NCBI RefSeq assembly: GCF_000300275.1
Contig: NZ_AMRN01000007.1
Span: 220,541 to 284,540 of the forward strand
DNA length: 64,000 bases
Reading direction: 5' to 3'
DNA from: Thalassospira profundimaris WP0211
GTDB taxonomy: Bacteria; Pseudomonadota; Alphaproteobacteria; Rhodospirillales; Thalassospiraceae
The notes beneath the pieces were generated by a model that worked only from the letters and a program-made list of their open reading frames with translations, had not been told where the DNA came from and searched no databases. Shown here piece by piece: positions 28,613-38,190 of the stretch; position 1 is the first letter of the stretch, and each line of letters opens with the position of its first letter. Position numbers and translations under genes: made by a program.

Positions 28613-29339
28613 CAAAACGCCGCTCCCGCCCGGCAAAATTATCGATAGCTTTTTCGAGATGGCTGCGATCAAAGTCCGGCCAAAGCACATCTTCAAAGAC
28701 GAATTCAGTATAGGCCGACTGCCAGAGCAGGAAGTTGCTGATCCGCTGTTCGCCACTGGTTCGGATCAGAAGATCCGGGTCCGGAATACCGGCTGTCGAC
28801 AAGTTTTGTTCGATCAGGTCTTCGGTAATCTCGTCGGCGGACAGTTCACCGGCTGCAACCTTGGCGGCAATATCGCGCACAGCCTGCGTGATTTCAGCAC
28901 GCGCGCCATAGCTCAGTGCGATGGTCAGGTTCAGGCGCGTATTGTCGCGTGTTTGATCTTCGGCCTTGGCCAGAAGTTCACGGATATCATCAGCAAAACG
29001 CGAACGATCACCGATGATGCGAATTTTGATACCATTTTTGTGCAAAGTGGATAATTCGCGCTTCACAAACAGGCGCAGCAACCCCATCAGATCGCTGACT
29101 TCGCTTTCCGGACGCTTCCAGTTCTCGGTCGAGAAGCCATAAAGCGTCAGATACTCGATCCCAAGTTCGCCTGCGGCTTCGATGGTGCGACGGACGGCAT
29201 CGACACCGGCGCGATGCCCCATCGTCCGCGGTCGGCCACGCCCGCGCGCCCAGCGCCCGTTGCCATCCATGATGATGGCAACATGACGCGGCACACAAAG
29301 CGCATCTGAAGGTTGAGTTTGCGAAGAAAGCACAGCCAT
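28599..29339 (-). CDS. uppS: Undecaprenyl diphosphate synthase
   Basis: 246 aa from ATG 29339 (MAVLSSQTQPSD), 2 bases after the frr stop; a longer frame to 29477 lies in frr. This cis-prenyltransferase makes the C55 lipid carrier for peptidoglycan and LPS. Catalytic Asp25 is in AIIMDGNGRWA. Other signatures are GHRAGVDAVRR, TLYGFSTENWKRP and LLIRTSGEQRISNFLLWQSAYTE (split here only for naming). Confidence 0.96.
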   Translation of the reverse strand: MAVLSSQTQPSDALCVPRHVAIIMDGNGRWARGRGRPRTMGHRAGVDAVRRTIEAAGELGIEYLTLYGFSTENWKRPESEVSDLMGLLRLFVKRELSTLHKNGIKIRIIGDRSRFADDIRELLAKAEDQTRDNTRLNLTIALSYGARAEITQAVRDIAAKVAAGELSADEITEDLIEQNLSTAGIPDPDLLIRTSGEQRISNFLLWQSAYTEFVFEDVLWPDFDRSHLEKAIDNFAGRERRFGAVI

Positions 29340-29341
29340 AA

Positions 29342-29905
29342 TCAGACTTGCATGATTTCCTGTTCTTTGTGGGCGAGTGCTTCGTCGATCTCGCCGATGA
29401 CCTTGTCGGTCAGCTTCTGGACTTCTTTTTCTTCGTCGTGCATCTCGTCCTTGGAGATGTCTCCGTCCTTTTCCCATTTTTTCAGCTGATCCATGCCATC
29501 GCGACGGACGTTACGAACCGAAATCTTGGCCTGCTCGGCATATTTGCCGGCAACCTTGGAAAGTTCGGTACGACGTTCTTCGTTAAGTGCCGGGATCGGA
29601 ACGCGAACAAGCGTGCCATCAGCAGCCGGGTTCAGGCCAAGGCCCGAATCACGGATGGCTTTTTCGACGGCCTTGACCATCGACTTGTCCCAAACCTGAA
29701 CCGAAAGCATACGGGATTCTGGAACACTGACCGATGCCACCTGATTAAGCGGGGTCGGAACGCCATAGGCTTCAACCATGACCGGTTCCAGAAGGCTCAC
29801 ACTGGCGCGCCCGGTACGCAGACCGGTGAACTCCTTGTGCAATACTTCCACAGCCCCTTCCATACGGCGGGACAGGTCCTTTTTTAGGCCAGCAACGTCA
29901 GACAC
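29342..29905 (-). CDS. frr: Ribosome recycling factor
   Basis: 187 aa. It releases ribosomes after termination together with EF-G. The family pattern is complete: [32 protein letters not shown], and the three-helix bundle with [19 protein letters not shown] and [12 protein letters not shown]. It follows pyrH after 2 bases. Confidence 0.97.
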   Translation of the reverse strand: MSDVAGLKKDLSRRMEGAVEVLHKEFTGLRTGRASVSLLEPVMVEAYGVPTPLNQVASVSVPESRMLSVQVWDKSMVKAVEKAIRDSGLGLNPAADGTLVRVPIPALNEERRTELSKVAGKYAEQAKISVRNVRRDGMDQLKKWEKDGDISKDEMHDEEKEVQKLTDKVIGEIDEALAHKEQEIMQV

Positions 29906-29907
29906 GT

Positions 29908-30639
29908 TCAGTCTCCATTCGAAATAATCGTAAACGTCCCCTTCGCAGAAACAACGTCTGCGAAGGCACCCGGATTATGCAAAGAAAATACAATAACCGG
30001 AATATCATTTTCGCGTGCCAAAGAAATAGCCGATGCGTCCATAACACGCAAATCTTTGGACAGAACTTCCATATAGGTCAGAGAGTCATAGCGTTCTGCC
30101 GTCGGGTCGGTTTTCGGATCCGCAGTGTAGACACCGTCAACCTGGGTGCCCTTGAGCAACGCATCACAGCCCATTTCAACCGCGCGCAAGGCAGCAGCAG
30201 TATCGGTGGTGAAGAACGGGTTACCAGTGCCCGCAGCAAAGATCACAACCCGGCCCTTTTCCATGTGACGGACCGCGCGGCGGCGCACATAGGGCTCACA
30301 GACAGAAGACATCGGGATGGCGGATTGTACGCGGGTCTGAACGCCATGGCGTTCCAGCGCGTTCTGAACAGCAAGGGCGTTCATGATGGTGGCGAGCATG
30401 CCCATATAGTCGGCGGTTGCACGTTCCATGCCCTGGGAGGCACCTTTCACACCGCGGAAAATGTTCCCGCCGCCGATCACCATGCAGACTTCAGCACCCA
30501 TGTCATGAACGGCTTTGATTTCGCTGGCAATCCGGTCAACAGTTTCTGGATCGATACCGTATTGCTGTTTACCCAAAAGCCCCTCGCCCGAGAGCTTCAA
30601 AAGGACGCGACGAAACTTCAATGGGCCGTTTTCTGCCAT
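29908..30639 (-). CDS. pyrH: Uridylate kinase
   Basis: 243 aa from ATG 30639 ([19 protein letters not shown]); the frame is open to 30765 but that part crosses the upstream terminator. It phosphorylates UMP to UDP; bacterial PyrH is an amino-acid-kinase-fold hexamer regulated by UTP and [23 protein letters not shown] and [20 protein letters not shown] are characteristic. It begins a new transcription unit after the tsf terminator. Confidence 0.97.
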   Translation of the reverse strand: MAENGPLKFRRVLLKLSGEGLLGKQQYGIDPETVDRIASEIKAVHDMGAEVCMVIGGGNIFRGVKGASQGMERATADYMGMLATIMNALAVQNALERHGVQTRVQSAIPMSSVCEPYVRRRAVRHMEKGRVVIFAAGTGNPFFTTDTAAALRAVEMGCDALLKGTQVDGVYTADPKTDPTAERYDSLTYMEVLSKDLRVMDASAISLARENDIPVIVFSLHNPGAFADVVSAKGTFTIISNGD

Positions 30640-30703
30640 GTCGGATTGCCTCTTAAATGCCGATGTAACGCATTGCCCGAACGCGGGAAATGCAGAATTC
30701 AGA

Positions 30704-30758
30704 TATAAAAAGACCGGCGAGTAACAGGGCGGATATGCGCTGCCGACCTCGCCGGTCT
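30704..30758 (-). terminator. Terminator between tsf and pyrH
   Basis: On the minus strand AGACCGGCGAG pairs perfectly with CTCGCCGGTCT around a 26-base loop, followed by TTTTATATC. It ends the rpsB-tsf unit 48 bases after the tsf stop (30806), so pyrH needs its own promoter or readthrough. Confidence 0.8.
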
Positions 30759-30805
30759 GGATCATACACGAAATGGTGGCAAACGCACCATTCCGAACAG
30801 ATGTT

Positions 30806-31729
30806 TTATTTGTTCAGCTGCTCAGCAACTTCGGCAGCAAAGTCTTTTTCTTCGCGTTCGATGCCTTCACCGAGTTCGAAGCGAACAAAGCCCTTAAGGG
30901 TGATCGGCTTGCCAGCTTCTTTGGCAGCGTTCTCAATCACGGTTTTGACTTTGTTTTCACCGTCAATCACGAAGGTCTGCTCAACCAGAACAACCTGCTC
31001 GTAATATTTACGGATACGACCTTCGATCATCTTTTCGATGATTTCTGCCGGACGGCCGGATTCTTTGGCCTGTTCGGTCAGAACAGCTTTTTCACGCTCT
31101 ACCAGTTCCGGATCAAGATCATCGACGGTTGCCGATGCCGGGTTGGTTGCAGCAATGTGCATCGCGATCTGTTTGCCAAGGCCTTCGAGAACGCCAGCGT
31201 CTGCTTCGGATTCAAGCGCAACCAGAACACCGATCTTACCCAGATCAGTGGCAACAGCGGAGTGAACGTAGGAAGCAACAACACCTTTGTCGACAGCCAG
31301 ACCAGCCGAGCGGCGCAGCGACATGTTTTCGCCGATGGTGGCGATCATGTGGGTGACCTGCTCTTCGACGTTACGCGAGGTACCCGGGTAAGCAGCAGCT
31401 TTGAGGGCATCGATATCGCCGTTAGCAGCAACCGCCTGATTTGCGATTTCGCCAACAAATTTCTGGAAGTCTTCGTTACGCGAAACGAAGTCGGTCTCGG
31501 AGTTCAGCTCGACAACTGCACCTTTGGTGCCATCAACTGCAACAGCAACCAGACCTTCGGCAGCAACACGGCCAGCTTTCTTGGCAGCAGCAGCAAGACC
31601 TTTGGTGCGCAGCCAGTCAACAGCTGCTTCAAGGTTACCATCGGTTTCGGACAGCGCTTTTTTGCAATCCATCATGCCAGCGCCGGTGGTTTCGCGAAGC
31701 TCTTTAACGAGAGCAGCGGTAATAGCCAT
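30806..31729 (-). CDS. tsf: Elongation factor Ts
   Basis: 307 aa from ATG 31729 ([26 protein letters not shown]). It is the nucleotide exchange factor for EF-Tu. The N-terminal UBA-like domain, the TDFVSRN motif and the core and C-terminal dimerisation modules are intact. It is paired with rpsB, as almost everywhere in bacteria, across an 87-base gap that holds a strong hairpin. Confidence 0.97.
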   Translation of the reverse strand: MAITAALVKELRETTGAGMMDCKKALSETDGNLEAAVDWLRTKGLAAAAKKAGRVAAEGLVAVAVDGTKGAVVELNSETDFVSRNEDFQKFVGEIANQAVAANGDIDALKAAAYPGTSRNVEEQVTHMIATIGENMSLRRSAGLAVDKGVVASYVHSAVATDLGKIGVLVALESEADAGVLEGLGKQIAMHIAATNPASATVDDLDPELVEREKAVLTEQAKESGRPAEIIEKMIEGRIRKYYEQVVLVEQTFVIDGENKVKTVIENAAKEAGKPITLKGFVRFELGEGIEREEKDFAAEVAEQLNK

Positions 31730-31770
31730 TTTTAAAGCCCCTAAGTACGCGATCAGGTTAACACCTAACA

Positions 31771-31796
31771 AAACGGCGGCATGCTAGCCGCCGTTT
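31771..31796 (-). terminator. Hairpin between rpsB and tsf, probable partial terminator
   Basis: A perfect 10-bp stem AAACGGCGGC/GCCGCCGTTT with a 6-base loop is followed on the minus strand by only TGTT. It should act as an attenuator or RNA-processing site that lowers tsf expression relative to rpsB. Confidence 0.6.
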
Positions 31797-31816
31797 CATC
31801 AGGTACAAAATGAAAC

Positions 31817-32596
31817 TTATGCGGAAGCTTCTTCTGCAGCTTCGGAAGCAGCAGCTGCCTCGGCCGGAACTTCTTCCGCTTCGCCAAGGTCTGCACCAGA
31901 AGCAGTCATTTCTTCCTGGATGCCGTCCAGAACGGAACCAACGAACAGATCGCAATACAGCTGGATTGCGCGGATCGCGTCGTCGTTGCCCGGAACCGGG
32001 AACTGAACGTTTGCCGGATCAGAGTTGGAGTCGAGGATCGCAACAACCGGGATGTTCAGGTTTTTGGCATCCTGAATAGCAAGCGATTCTTTGTTGGTGT
32101 CGACCACGACGATAATGTCGGGAAGACCACCCATGTCCTTAATGCCGCCAAGAGCGCGCTCAAGCTTGTCGCGCGAACGGGTCAGGTTCAGGATTTCTTT
32201 TTTGGTCAGACCTTCTGCACCAGCGTTCAGGATCTCGTCCTGTTCTTTGAGGCGCTTGATCGAGTTGGAAACGGTGTTCCAGTTGGTCAGCATGCCGCCG
32301 AGCCAGCGATGGTTCACATAGTACTGGCCGCAACGCTTTGCAGCGTCTGCGATGATCGGGGAAGCCTGACGCTTGGTACCGACGAAGAGAACACGACCAC
32401 CCGAAGCGGTTACGTCACGAACAGCCTGCATCGCGCGATGCAGCATCGGAACGGTTTCCTGCAGGTTCAGGATGTGAATGTCGTTGCGGGCACCAAAGAT
32501 GTACGGTTTCATCTTCGGGTTCCAACGGCGGGTGTGGTGACCAAAGTGGACACCAGCTTCCATGAGCTGGCGCATGGTAAAGGTTGGCAAAGCCAT
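31817..32596 (-). CDS. rpsB: 30S ribosomal protein S2
   Basis: 259 aa from ATG 32596, preceded by AGGTAGGA; upstream open frame is leader sequence. Signatures are [36 protein letters not shown] and [12 protein letters not shown]. The C-terminus carries a tail of Glu/Ala ([19 protein letters not shown]) typical of alphaproteobacterial S2. Confidence 0.98.
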   Translation of the reverse strand: MALPTFTMRQLMEAGVHFGHHTRRWNPKMKPYIFGARNDIHILNLQETVPMLHRAMQAVRDVTASGGRVLFVGTKRQASPIIADAAKRCGQYYVNHRWLGGMLTNWNTVSNSIKRLKEQDEILNAGAEGLTKKEILNLTRSRDKLERALGGIKDMGGLPDIIVVVDTNKESLAIQDAKNLNIPVVAILDSNSDPANVQFPVPGNDDAIRAIQLYCDLFVGSVLDGIQEEMTASGADLGEAEEVPAEAAAASEAAEEASA

Positions 32597-32726
32597 GATA
32601 ATTCCTACCTTTTTCCGGTTAATACCTCCGCGGAAGGGAATTCCATACACCATGTATGAAACACCGGATGGACGAGTTGCCATATGACGGCAGTCGCCGC
32701 TCTTCCGCGTGCGATGTTCGAGGCGG

Positions 32727-32755
32727 CTTTTAGCCCCCCCGGAAACAGAATGCAA
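32727..32755 (-). promoter_or_regulatory. Probable rpsB promoter
   Basis: On the minus strand TTGCAT (32755-32750) and TAAAAG (32732-32727) are 17 bases apart, a housekeeping-sigma pattern about 130 bases before the rpsB start. The long leader could allow S2 autoregulation, but no specific leader fold was identified. Confidence 0.4.
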
Positions 32756-32833
32756 GCCCAAAAAGCGCTGCTCTCTGCACCTTCGGACCAACAGCCGATA
32801 ACATAACAAAACATGGCCAAAGGACAAAAACCT

Positions 32834-32866
32834 TTGACAGATGTAAAACGATCGTTTTACATCTGT
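32834..32866 (+). promoter_or_regulatory. TetR-family operator over the promoter of the TetR-MFS operon
   Basis: A perfect 30-bp palindrome at 32837-32866: half-site ACAGATGTAAAACG, centre AT, then its exact reverse complement. It overlaps a -35 TTGACA at 32834-32839 and the -10 position 17 bases later (TTACAT, 32857-32862). Binding by the adjacent repressor would block its own transcription. Confidence 0.8.
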
Positions 32867-32870
32867 GCGC

Positions 32871-33404
32871 ATGAACATGAAAACCAAACTTCTTACATCC
32901 GCAGAACAGCTGTTTGATCAACATGGCTTTATGGCCACCAGCATGGATCAGCTGACCAAGGCCGCCGAAATGTCGAGCCGGACTCTTTATAAGCATGCCG
33001 GTGACAAAAACGGGCTGATCCAAGCGGTTCTTATGGAGCGCGACCGGCGTTTCTTGCAGATCATTGACGTTAAAAGCATTGATGATCTGTTTGAGGCACT
33101 GCAAAGCTGGGCGGAGACCGAGGGGACGCGCGGCTGCCTGTTCCTGCGTGCATATGGTGAAACCGGCGGTGAGACGCCCGAAATTGCCAAAACCGTGATG
33201 GCACATAAGGCGGCCTTCCATGCGCAAATAGCAGGGATCCTGAAAACCGAGCTTGGTGCCAATGATCCAAACCTTGAGCTGCTGACAGAGCAAATCCTTA
33301 TCCTGATCGAGGGCAGCACGGCGGCCGCCATTTATCGCGGCGCAGAAGCCTTCAAATCCGCACATAAAGCTGCATCGGCACTGATTGCGCAGGCCATAAA
33401 ATGA
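32871..33404 (+). CDS. TetR family transcriptional regulator
   Basis: 177 aa from ATG 32871 (in-frame alternatives are GTG 32865 and ATG 32877). The N-terminal TetR DNA-binding domain covers about residues 3-50: [21 protein letters not shown], then recognition helix [12 protein letters not shown]. The C-terminal ligand-binding domain is all-helical. No ribosome site is visible, and the predicted transcription start falls at about 32869-32871, so the mRNA may be leaderless. It overlaps the exporter gene by 4 bases (ATGA), the usual layout for a drug-type repressor with its cognate pump. The inducing ligand cannot be told. Confidence 0.92.
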   Translation: MNMKTKLLTSAEQLFDQHGFMATSMDQLTKAAEMSSRTLYKHAGDKNGLIQAVLMERDRRFLQIIDVKSIDDLFEALQSWAETEGTRGCLFLRAYGETGGETPEIAKTVMAHKAAFHAQIAGILKTELGANDPNLELLTEQILILIEGSTAAAIYRGAEAFKSAHKAASALIAQAIK

Positions 33405-34534
33405 CAAAAGCATTCAGCATTGGTGCAACCGGGTTTGGCCTGATCGCGGTTTGTTATGGCTTTGCACGGTTTGCGTTTGGGTTGTTTTTGCCCGACATTG
33501 ACCAGCAGCTATCATTAGGCGCGACTGTTTCCGGGGTGATTTCAGGTGGATCTTTTCTGGGCTATTGCATTGCGATTATTGCGTCAGCCGTTCTGACAGA
33601 GCGGATTGGAGCGCGCCTTGTCGCCGTTGGCGCATCTTTGGTCGCCGCCATTGGCATGATTGGAATTGCCACAGCCCCAAATGCCATCTGGCTGGCGTCG
33701 GCGGTATTGATTGCCGGATCAAGTACGGGTCTGGCATCCCCCCCTATGGCCGCCGCTGTTGCAGCCGCAGTACAGAAAAATCAACAGAATAAAACAAACG
33801 CAACAATCAATGCCGGAACCAGCGTGGGTGTTGCCCTATCTGGCCCTATTGCACTTCTGATGACAGGGGAATGGCGTTTGGCCTTTGCCGGGTTTGCCTT
33901 TGTTGCCGTTGTGATGGCAATGATCGCCGGCTTTAGCCTTCCAGCCACACAAACGAAACCGCGTCAGCATCATCGATGGCCGCAACTTGATGGGAATATC
34001 TGGCGTTTGATCATTGCAGCCTTTCTGATGGGGGCTGCAAGCACGGCGCTTTGGTCTTTTGGCGGAAAACTTGCGAGCTTCAGGCTTGGCTGGCAGAACA
34101 GTGATGTTGGCATTCTGTGGATTGCCATCGGATCGGCGGGCATCGCCGGGGCGTTTTCGGGCAACCTTGTTGCGCGCTTTGGCCTAGGTCGCACACACTG
34201 GTTATTTTTGGGGTTGATGTCGGTCGGTATGTTTGCCGTCGGATTTGAGGGAACCAGTGCCCCCATCACATTTATCGGTGGTGCACTGTTTGGCGGGGCT
34301 TACGTTCTTTTGACCGGGGTGTATCTGATTTGGGGTGTCAATGCCCTGCCCGACCGTCCTGCCACAGGGTTGATGATCGGCTTCCTGATGATTGCGGTCG
34401 GTCAGACCGCCGGTGCGCCGATTTTCGGGCTGATCATGGATACGTTTGGGCCGACATATGCGGTGCTTTCCTTTGCTGTGCTTGGCCTTTCAGCCGGGTT
34501 GGCCCGCACCGGCCAGAAAGTCGTGCTCGCCTGA
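33401..34534 (+). CDS. Major facilitator superfamily transporter
   Basis: 377 aa, about twelve hydrophobic segments, inner membrane. The opening FGLIAVCYGFARFAFGLFLPDI and the loop between segments 2 and 3 (TERIGARLVAVGASL) fit MFS exporters, with some resemblance to the YbfB/YjiJ-like group. Coupled to the TetR gene, it is probably an efflux pump for a compound sensed by the repressor; the substrate is unknown. It ends before a convergent terminator facing dnaE. Confidence 0.88.
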   Translation: MTKAFSIGATGFGLIAVCYGFARFAFGLFLPDIDQQLSLGATVSGVISGGSFLGYCIAIIASAVLTERIGARLVAVGASLVAAIGMIGIATAPNAIWLASAVLIAGSSTGLASPPMAAAVAAAVQKNQQNKTNATINAGTSVGVALSGPIALLMTGEWRLAFAGFAFVAVVMAMIAGFSLPATQTKPRQHHRWPQLDGNIWRLIIAAFLMGAASTALWSFGGKLASFRLGWQNSDVGILWIAIGSAGIAGAFSGNLVARFGLGRTHWLFLGLMSVGMFAVGFEGTSAPITFIGGALFGGAYVLLTGVYLIWGVNALPDRPATGLMIGFLMIAVGQTAGAPIFGLIMDTFGPTYAVLSFAVLGLSAGLARTGQKVVLA

Positions 34535-34548
34535 GCATCAAACAAGCA

Positions 34549-34595
34549 AAAACAGCCCGGCGCCAAATACACGGCGGCGGGCTGTTTTGCTTTGA
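34549..34595. terminator. Convergent terminator between the MFS gene and dnaE
   Basis: AAAACAGCCCG pairs with CGGGCTGTTTT around a loop of about 18 bases. T-rich tails lie on both strands (TTTTGCTTTG on plus, TTTTGCTTG on minus), serving the MFS gene (stop 34534) and dnaE (stop 34616). Confidence 0.8.
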
Positions 34596-34615
34596 AGAAC
34601 TGTTTGCCTTGGCCC

Positions 34616-37600
34616 CTAGATTTCCTCGGCAAATTCCACACCGGGAATCGCGCCAATTGCACCGATCAGGGATGGCCCGACCTTGTAGTTTTCTTCAAGC
34701 TCGATCTCGGCCATGCGACCGTCATCACAGACCGTTGACAGGCTGACAAGACCACGCCCCCGGCCCGCCTGTTCAAGCAATTGACGGATTTCCGCGACGG
34801 GATCAGGGCGGTTCAGACGAATGCGAATGCCTTCGGCAGCACCGGCGACTGCCTGTTCGAGGTCTTCGACGCGCTGCCCCTGAATGCGCAGTTGGCCTTC
34901 GCGCATTTCAGCAGAAACGTTAAGCAATACCGGGCGTCCGGCATTAATGATTTCCTTGTAGGCCGCCCATGCCTCGGCCCAGAAGGCGACTTCGAAACTG
35001 CCGGTCGGGTCAGAGAACATGACAAAGGCGAATTTCGAGCCGTTCTTTTTCGAGATCATTTCGCGTGCATTGATCAGGGTTCCGGCCAAGCGGATGGTGC
35101 CCTTGTTGGATGCACGCATGCGGGCCGGTAATTCCTTGATCGGGGCGATGCCGATGCGCTGGATGCTTTTGCCAAATGTATCAAGCGGATGGGCCGACAG
35201 ATAGAACCCAATGGCCGAGAATTCCTCGGTCAGCTTTTCCATCGGCACCCAGTCGCGTTCATCAGGCAGACGGATCTGATCCTTGCCAAAGCCGCTACTG
35301 TCACCAAACATCGAAATCTGATCATCGTTACGCGCATGCATTTCACGCTGGGCAACGGCGATGACCTTATCGACATTTTCAAACATGACCTTGCGGTTGG
35401 ACGCGAGGCAATCCAGCGCCCCGGCGCGTACAAGGTTTTCAAGCAGGCGTTTATTGACCGCGCGGCTATCAATGCGCGATGCGAAATCGGTGATGTCCTT
35501 GAACGGTCCGTTGGCTTCGCGTTCGGCCACCAGGCTTTCCATCGCGGCATCGCCGACATTTCGAACCGCGGCCAGTGCATAACGGATCTTGCGCACGCCA
35601 TCGTGGTTTTCGACCGAAAACGCGACTTGGGAATTGTTGACACAAGGCGGCAGGATTTCAATTTCAAGCCGTTCGACTTCCTGTTTGAAAATCGCCAGCT
35701 TTTCGGTGTTGTGCATATCAAGCGTCATCAACGCGGCCATAAATTCGACCGGGTAGTTCGCCTTGAGATATGCCGTCTGATAGGCCACCAGCGCATAGGC
35801 CGCCGCGTGGGATTTGTTAAAGCCGTAGGATGCGAATTTGGCGACCTGATCAAAGATGTCAGACGCCTGCCCGCGATCAACGCCGTTCTTTTCCGCGCCA
35901 TCGACAAACAGGCTGCGCTGTTTTTCCATTTCCTCGGCGATTTTCTTACCCATTGCACGGCGCAACAGGTCAGCGCCGCCAAGTGAGTAGCCCGCCATGA
36001 TCTGGGCAAGTTCCATGACTTGCTCCTGATAGATCATGATGCCATAGGTTTCTTCGAGGATCGGCTGCAACATCGGGTGCATGTAATCAGGTTCTTCCTG
36101 ACCGTGCTTACGCGCGATGTAATGCGGAATGTTATCCATCGGCCCCGGACGATACAGCGCCACGACAGCGATAATGTCCTCAAGCGTATCGGGCTTTAGC
36201 CCGCGCAAGACGTCCTGCATACCCTGAGATTCAAGCTGGAACACGCCAACGGTTTCGGCGGCTGACAGGAGCTTAAAGGCCGGGCGATCATCAAGCGGAA
36301 TTGCACTGATATCAAAGTCTTGCGGGACGTCTTTTCGAAGACGCATCAAATTGACGGCCTCGATAATCACCGTCAGGGTCTTAAGACCAAGGAAGTCAAA
36401 CTTCACCAGACCCGCATTTTCAACATACTTCATGTTGAACTGGGTAACCGGCATGTCCGAACGCGGATCGCGATAGATCGGGACCAGTTCATCAAGGTCA
36501 CGGTCACCGATCACCACACCTGCCGCGTGGGTCGATGAGTTACGATAAAGGCCTTCGATCTGCATGGCGATCGACAGCAGACGATCAATATCCGGGTCCT
36601 CGCGCGCGATGCGGCGAAGGTCCGGTTCCATATCAATGGCTTCTTTCAGCGGGATCGGCTTGGCCGGATCGCCCGGGATCATTTTACAGATCTTGTCGAC
36701 ATAACCATACGGGATCGACAAAACGCGCCCGACGTCACGCACAGCGGCCTTTGCCTGCAACTTACCAAAGGTAATGATCTGGGCAACGCGGTCATGGCCG
36801 TATTTTTTCTGAACGTATTCGATCACCTCGCCGCGCCGGTCCTGACAGAAGTCGACGTCAAAGTCAGGCATCGATACACGTTCCGGGTTCAGGAAACGTT
36901 CGAACAGAAGCGAAAAGCGCAGCGGATCAAGGTCGGTAATTAAAAGCGCATAGGCCACGAGCGAGCCCGCACCCGACCCACGGCCCGGTCCAACCGGAAT
37001 TTCGTGATCCTTTGCCCACTGGATGAAGTCGGCAACGATCAGGAAGTAGCCCGGGAAGCCCATCTGATTGATGATGCCCAGTTCGTAATCAAGGCGTTCC
37101 CAATAAGGCTTGGCGATTTCTTCCTTTTCCGCATCCGACATTTCATCGGTGAAGACGTATTTTTCCAGACGGCCTTTAAGGCCTTCTTCGGACATATGGC
37201 GGAGTTCGTCGACCTCGGTGCGGCCCTCGCCGCAATCAAAAGGCGGCAAGATCGGGTCGATCTTTTCCACATGCCAGGAGCAACGTTTGGCGATCAAAAC
37301 CGTATTGTCGCAGGCCTCGGGAATATCGGCGAACAGATCGCGCATTTCAGCCGCCGACTTGAAGCGGTGATCCGGGGTCAGTTTCCAGCGATCTTCCTGA
37401 CCAACAACCGCCCCCTGCCCGACGCAAATAAACACGTCATGGGCTTCGTACATATCGACCGTCGGGAAATAGCAGTTATTGGTCGCGACCAGCGGCACAT
37501 CATGATCATAGGCCAGCTTGATCAGGCCGGGTTCGACCTGTTCTTCAAGCGGTTCGCCATGGCGCTGCAATTCGATGTAAAGGCGGTCACCAAAGATGTC

Positions 37601-38101
37601 CTTAAGCTCGGATAAGCAGCTTTCGGCCTTTTCGAGCTGTTCTTCACCCAGCAACCGCGCAAGTGGCCCGGTCGGGCCACCGGTCAGGCAGATGATGTGG
37701 TCGGCATATTTGCGGATATGTTCGTAAAGGGCTTTTGGCTCGCTGCCGGCTTCGGACGTCATGTGGGCGCGCGAGACGATTTTCAGCAGGTTGAAATAGC
37801 CTTCCTTGTTCTGGGCAATCAGAACAAGGCGATCTGGCATCGGTTCGCGGGCGATTTTGCCGACAGCGGGTTTGTCGCCATAACGTTCCACGCCCATCTG
37901 CACGCCAAGGATCGGCTGAATGCCGGCACCGCTGAGCGCACCGGCAAAATCAAGCGCGCCGAACATATTGTCGGTATCGGTCATCGCCACAGCCGGTTGG
38001 CCGTCCGCAGCACAGAGTTTGGCAAGCTCCTTGGTCGTGATCGCACCTTCGGCCAGCGAATAGTTGGTGTGTACACGAAGATGGACGAAACCATTTTCCA
38101 T
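34616..38101 (-). CDS. dnaE: DNA polymerase III alpha subunit
   Basis: 1,161 aa, the replicative polymerase (DnaE1 type). An N-terminal PHP domain (VHLRVHTNYSLAEGA) is followed by the polymerase palm with catalytic Asps in MPDFDVDFCQDRRGEV, preceded by VGPGRGSGAGSLVAYAL. Then come the thumb and fingers (YQEQVMELAQ, LRRAMGKK), a tandem helix-hairpin-helix near 830-900 and a C-terminal OB fold (IRLAGTLINAREMISKKNGS). The last part is the tau-binding region. Length is normal. It is the last gene of the proS-lolC-lolD-dnaE run. Confidence 0.97.
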   Translation of the reverse strand: MENGFVHLRVHTNYSLAEGAITTKELAKLCAADGQPAVAMTDTDNMFGALDFAGALSGAGIQPILGVQMGVERYGDKPAVGKIAREPMPDRLVLIAQNKEGYFNLLKIVSRAHMTSEAGSEPKALYEHIRKYADHIICLTGGPTGPLARLLGEEQLEKAESCLSELKDIFGDRLYIELQRHGEPLEEQVEPGLIKLAYDHDVPLVATNNCYFPTVDMYEAHDVFICVGQGAVVGQEDRWKLTPDHRFKSAAEMRDLFADIPEACDNTVLIAKRCSWHVEKIDPILPPFDCGEGRTEVDELRHMSEEGLKGRLEKYVFTDEMSDAEKEEIAKPYWERLDYELGIINQMGFPGYFLIVADFIQWAKDHEIPVGPGRGSGAGSLVAYALLITDLDPLRFSLLFERFLNPERVSMPDFDVDFCQDRRGEVIEYVQKKYGHDRVAQIITFGKLQAKAAVRDVGRVLSIPYGYVDKICKMIPGDPAKPIPLKEAIDMEPDLRRIAREDPDIDRLLSIAMQIEGLYRNSSTHAAGVVIGDRDLDELVPIYRDPRSDMPVTQFNMKYVENAGLVKFDFLGLKTLTVIIEAVNLMRLRKDVPQDFDISAIPLDDRPAFKLLSAAETVGVFQLESQGMQDVLRGLKPDTLEDIIAVVALYRPGPMDNIPHYIARKHGQEEPDYMHPMLQPILEETYGIMIYQEQVMELAQIMAGYSLGGADLLRRAMGKKIAEEMEKQRSLFVDGAEKNGVDRGQASDIFDQVAKFASYGFNKSHAAAYALVAYQTAYLKANYPVEFMAALMTLDMHNTEKLAIFKQEVERLEIEILPPCVNNSQVAFSVENHDGVRKIRYALAAVRNVGDAAMESLVAEREANGPFKDITDFASRIDSRAVNKRLLENLVRAGALDCLASNRKVMFENVDKVIAVAQREMHARNDDQISMFGDSSGFGKDQIRLPDERDWVPMEKLTEEFSAIGFYLSAHPLDTFGKSIQRIGIAPIKELPARMRASNKGTIRLAGTLINAREMISKKNGSKFAFVMFSDPTGSFEVAFWAEAWAAYKEIINAGRPVLLNVSAEMREGQLRIQGQRVEDLEQAVAGAAEGIRIRLNRPDPVAEIRQLLEQAGRGRGLVSLSTVCDDGRMAEIELEENYKVGPSLIGAIGAIPGVEFAEEI

Positions 38102-38140
38102 CGGAGCCAGACCTCTGAAATATAAGAAAAATGCAGGAGT

Positions 38141-38163
38141 GCCGCGCCCATCACAGGCGCGGC
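38141..38163 (-). repeat. Hairpin between lolD and dnaE
   Basis: GCCGCGCC/GGCGCGGC, a perfect 8-bp stem with a 7-base loop, sits in the 89-base gap between the lolD stop and the dnaE start. No T run follows directly, so it is more likely a processing or stability element than a terminator. Confidence 0.4.
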
Positions 38164-38190
38164 AAAACCAGCTTAAAGAATTTTGATCGC

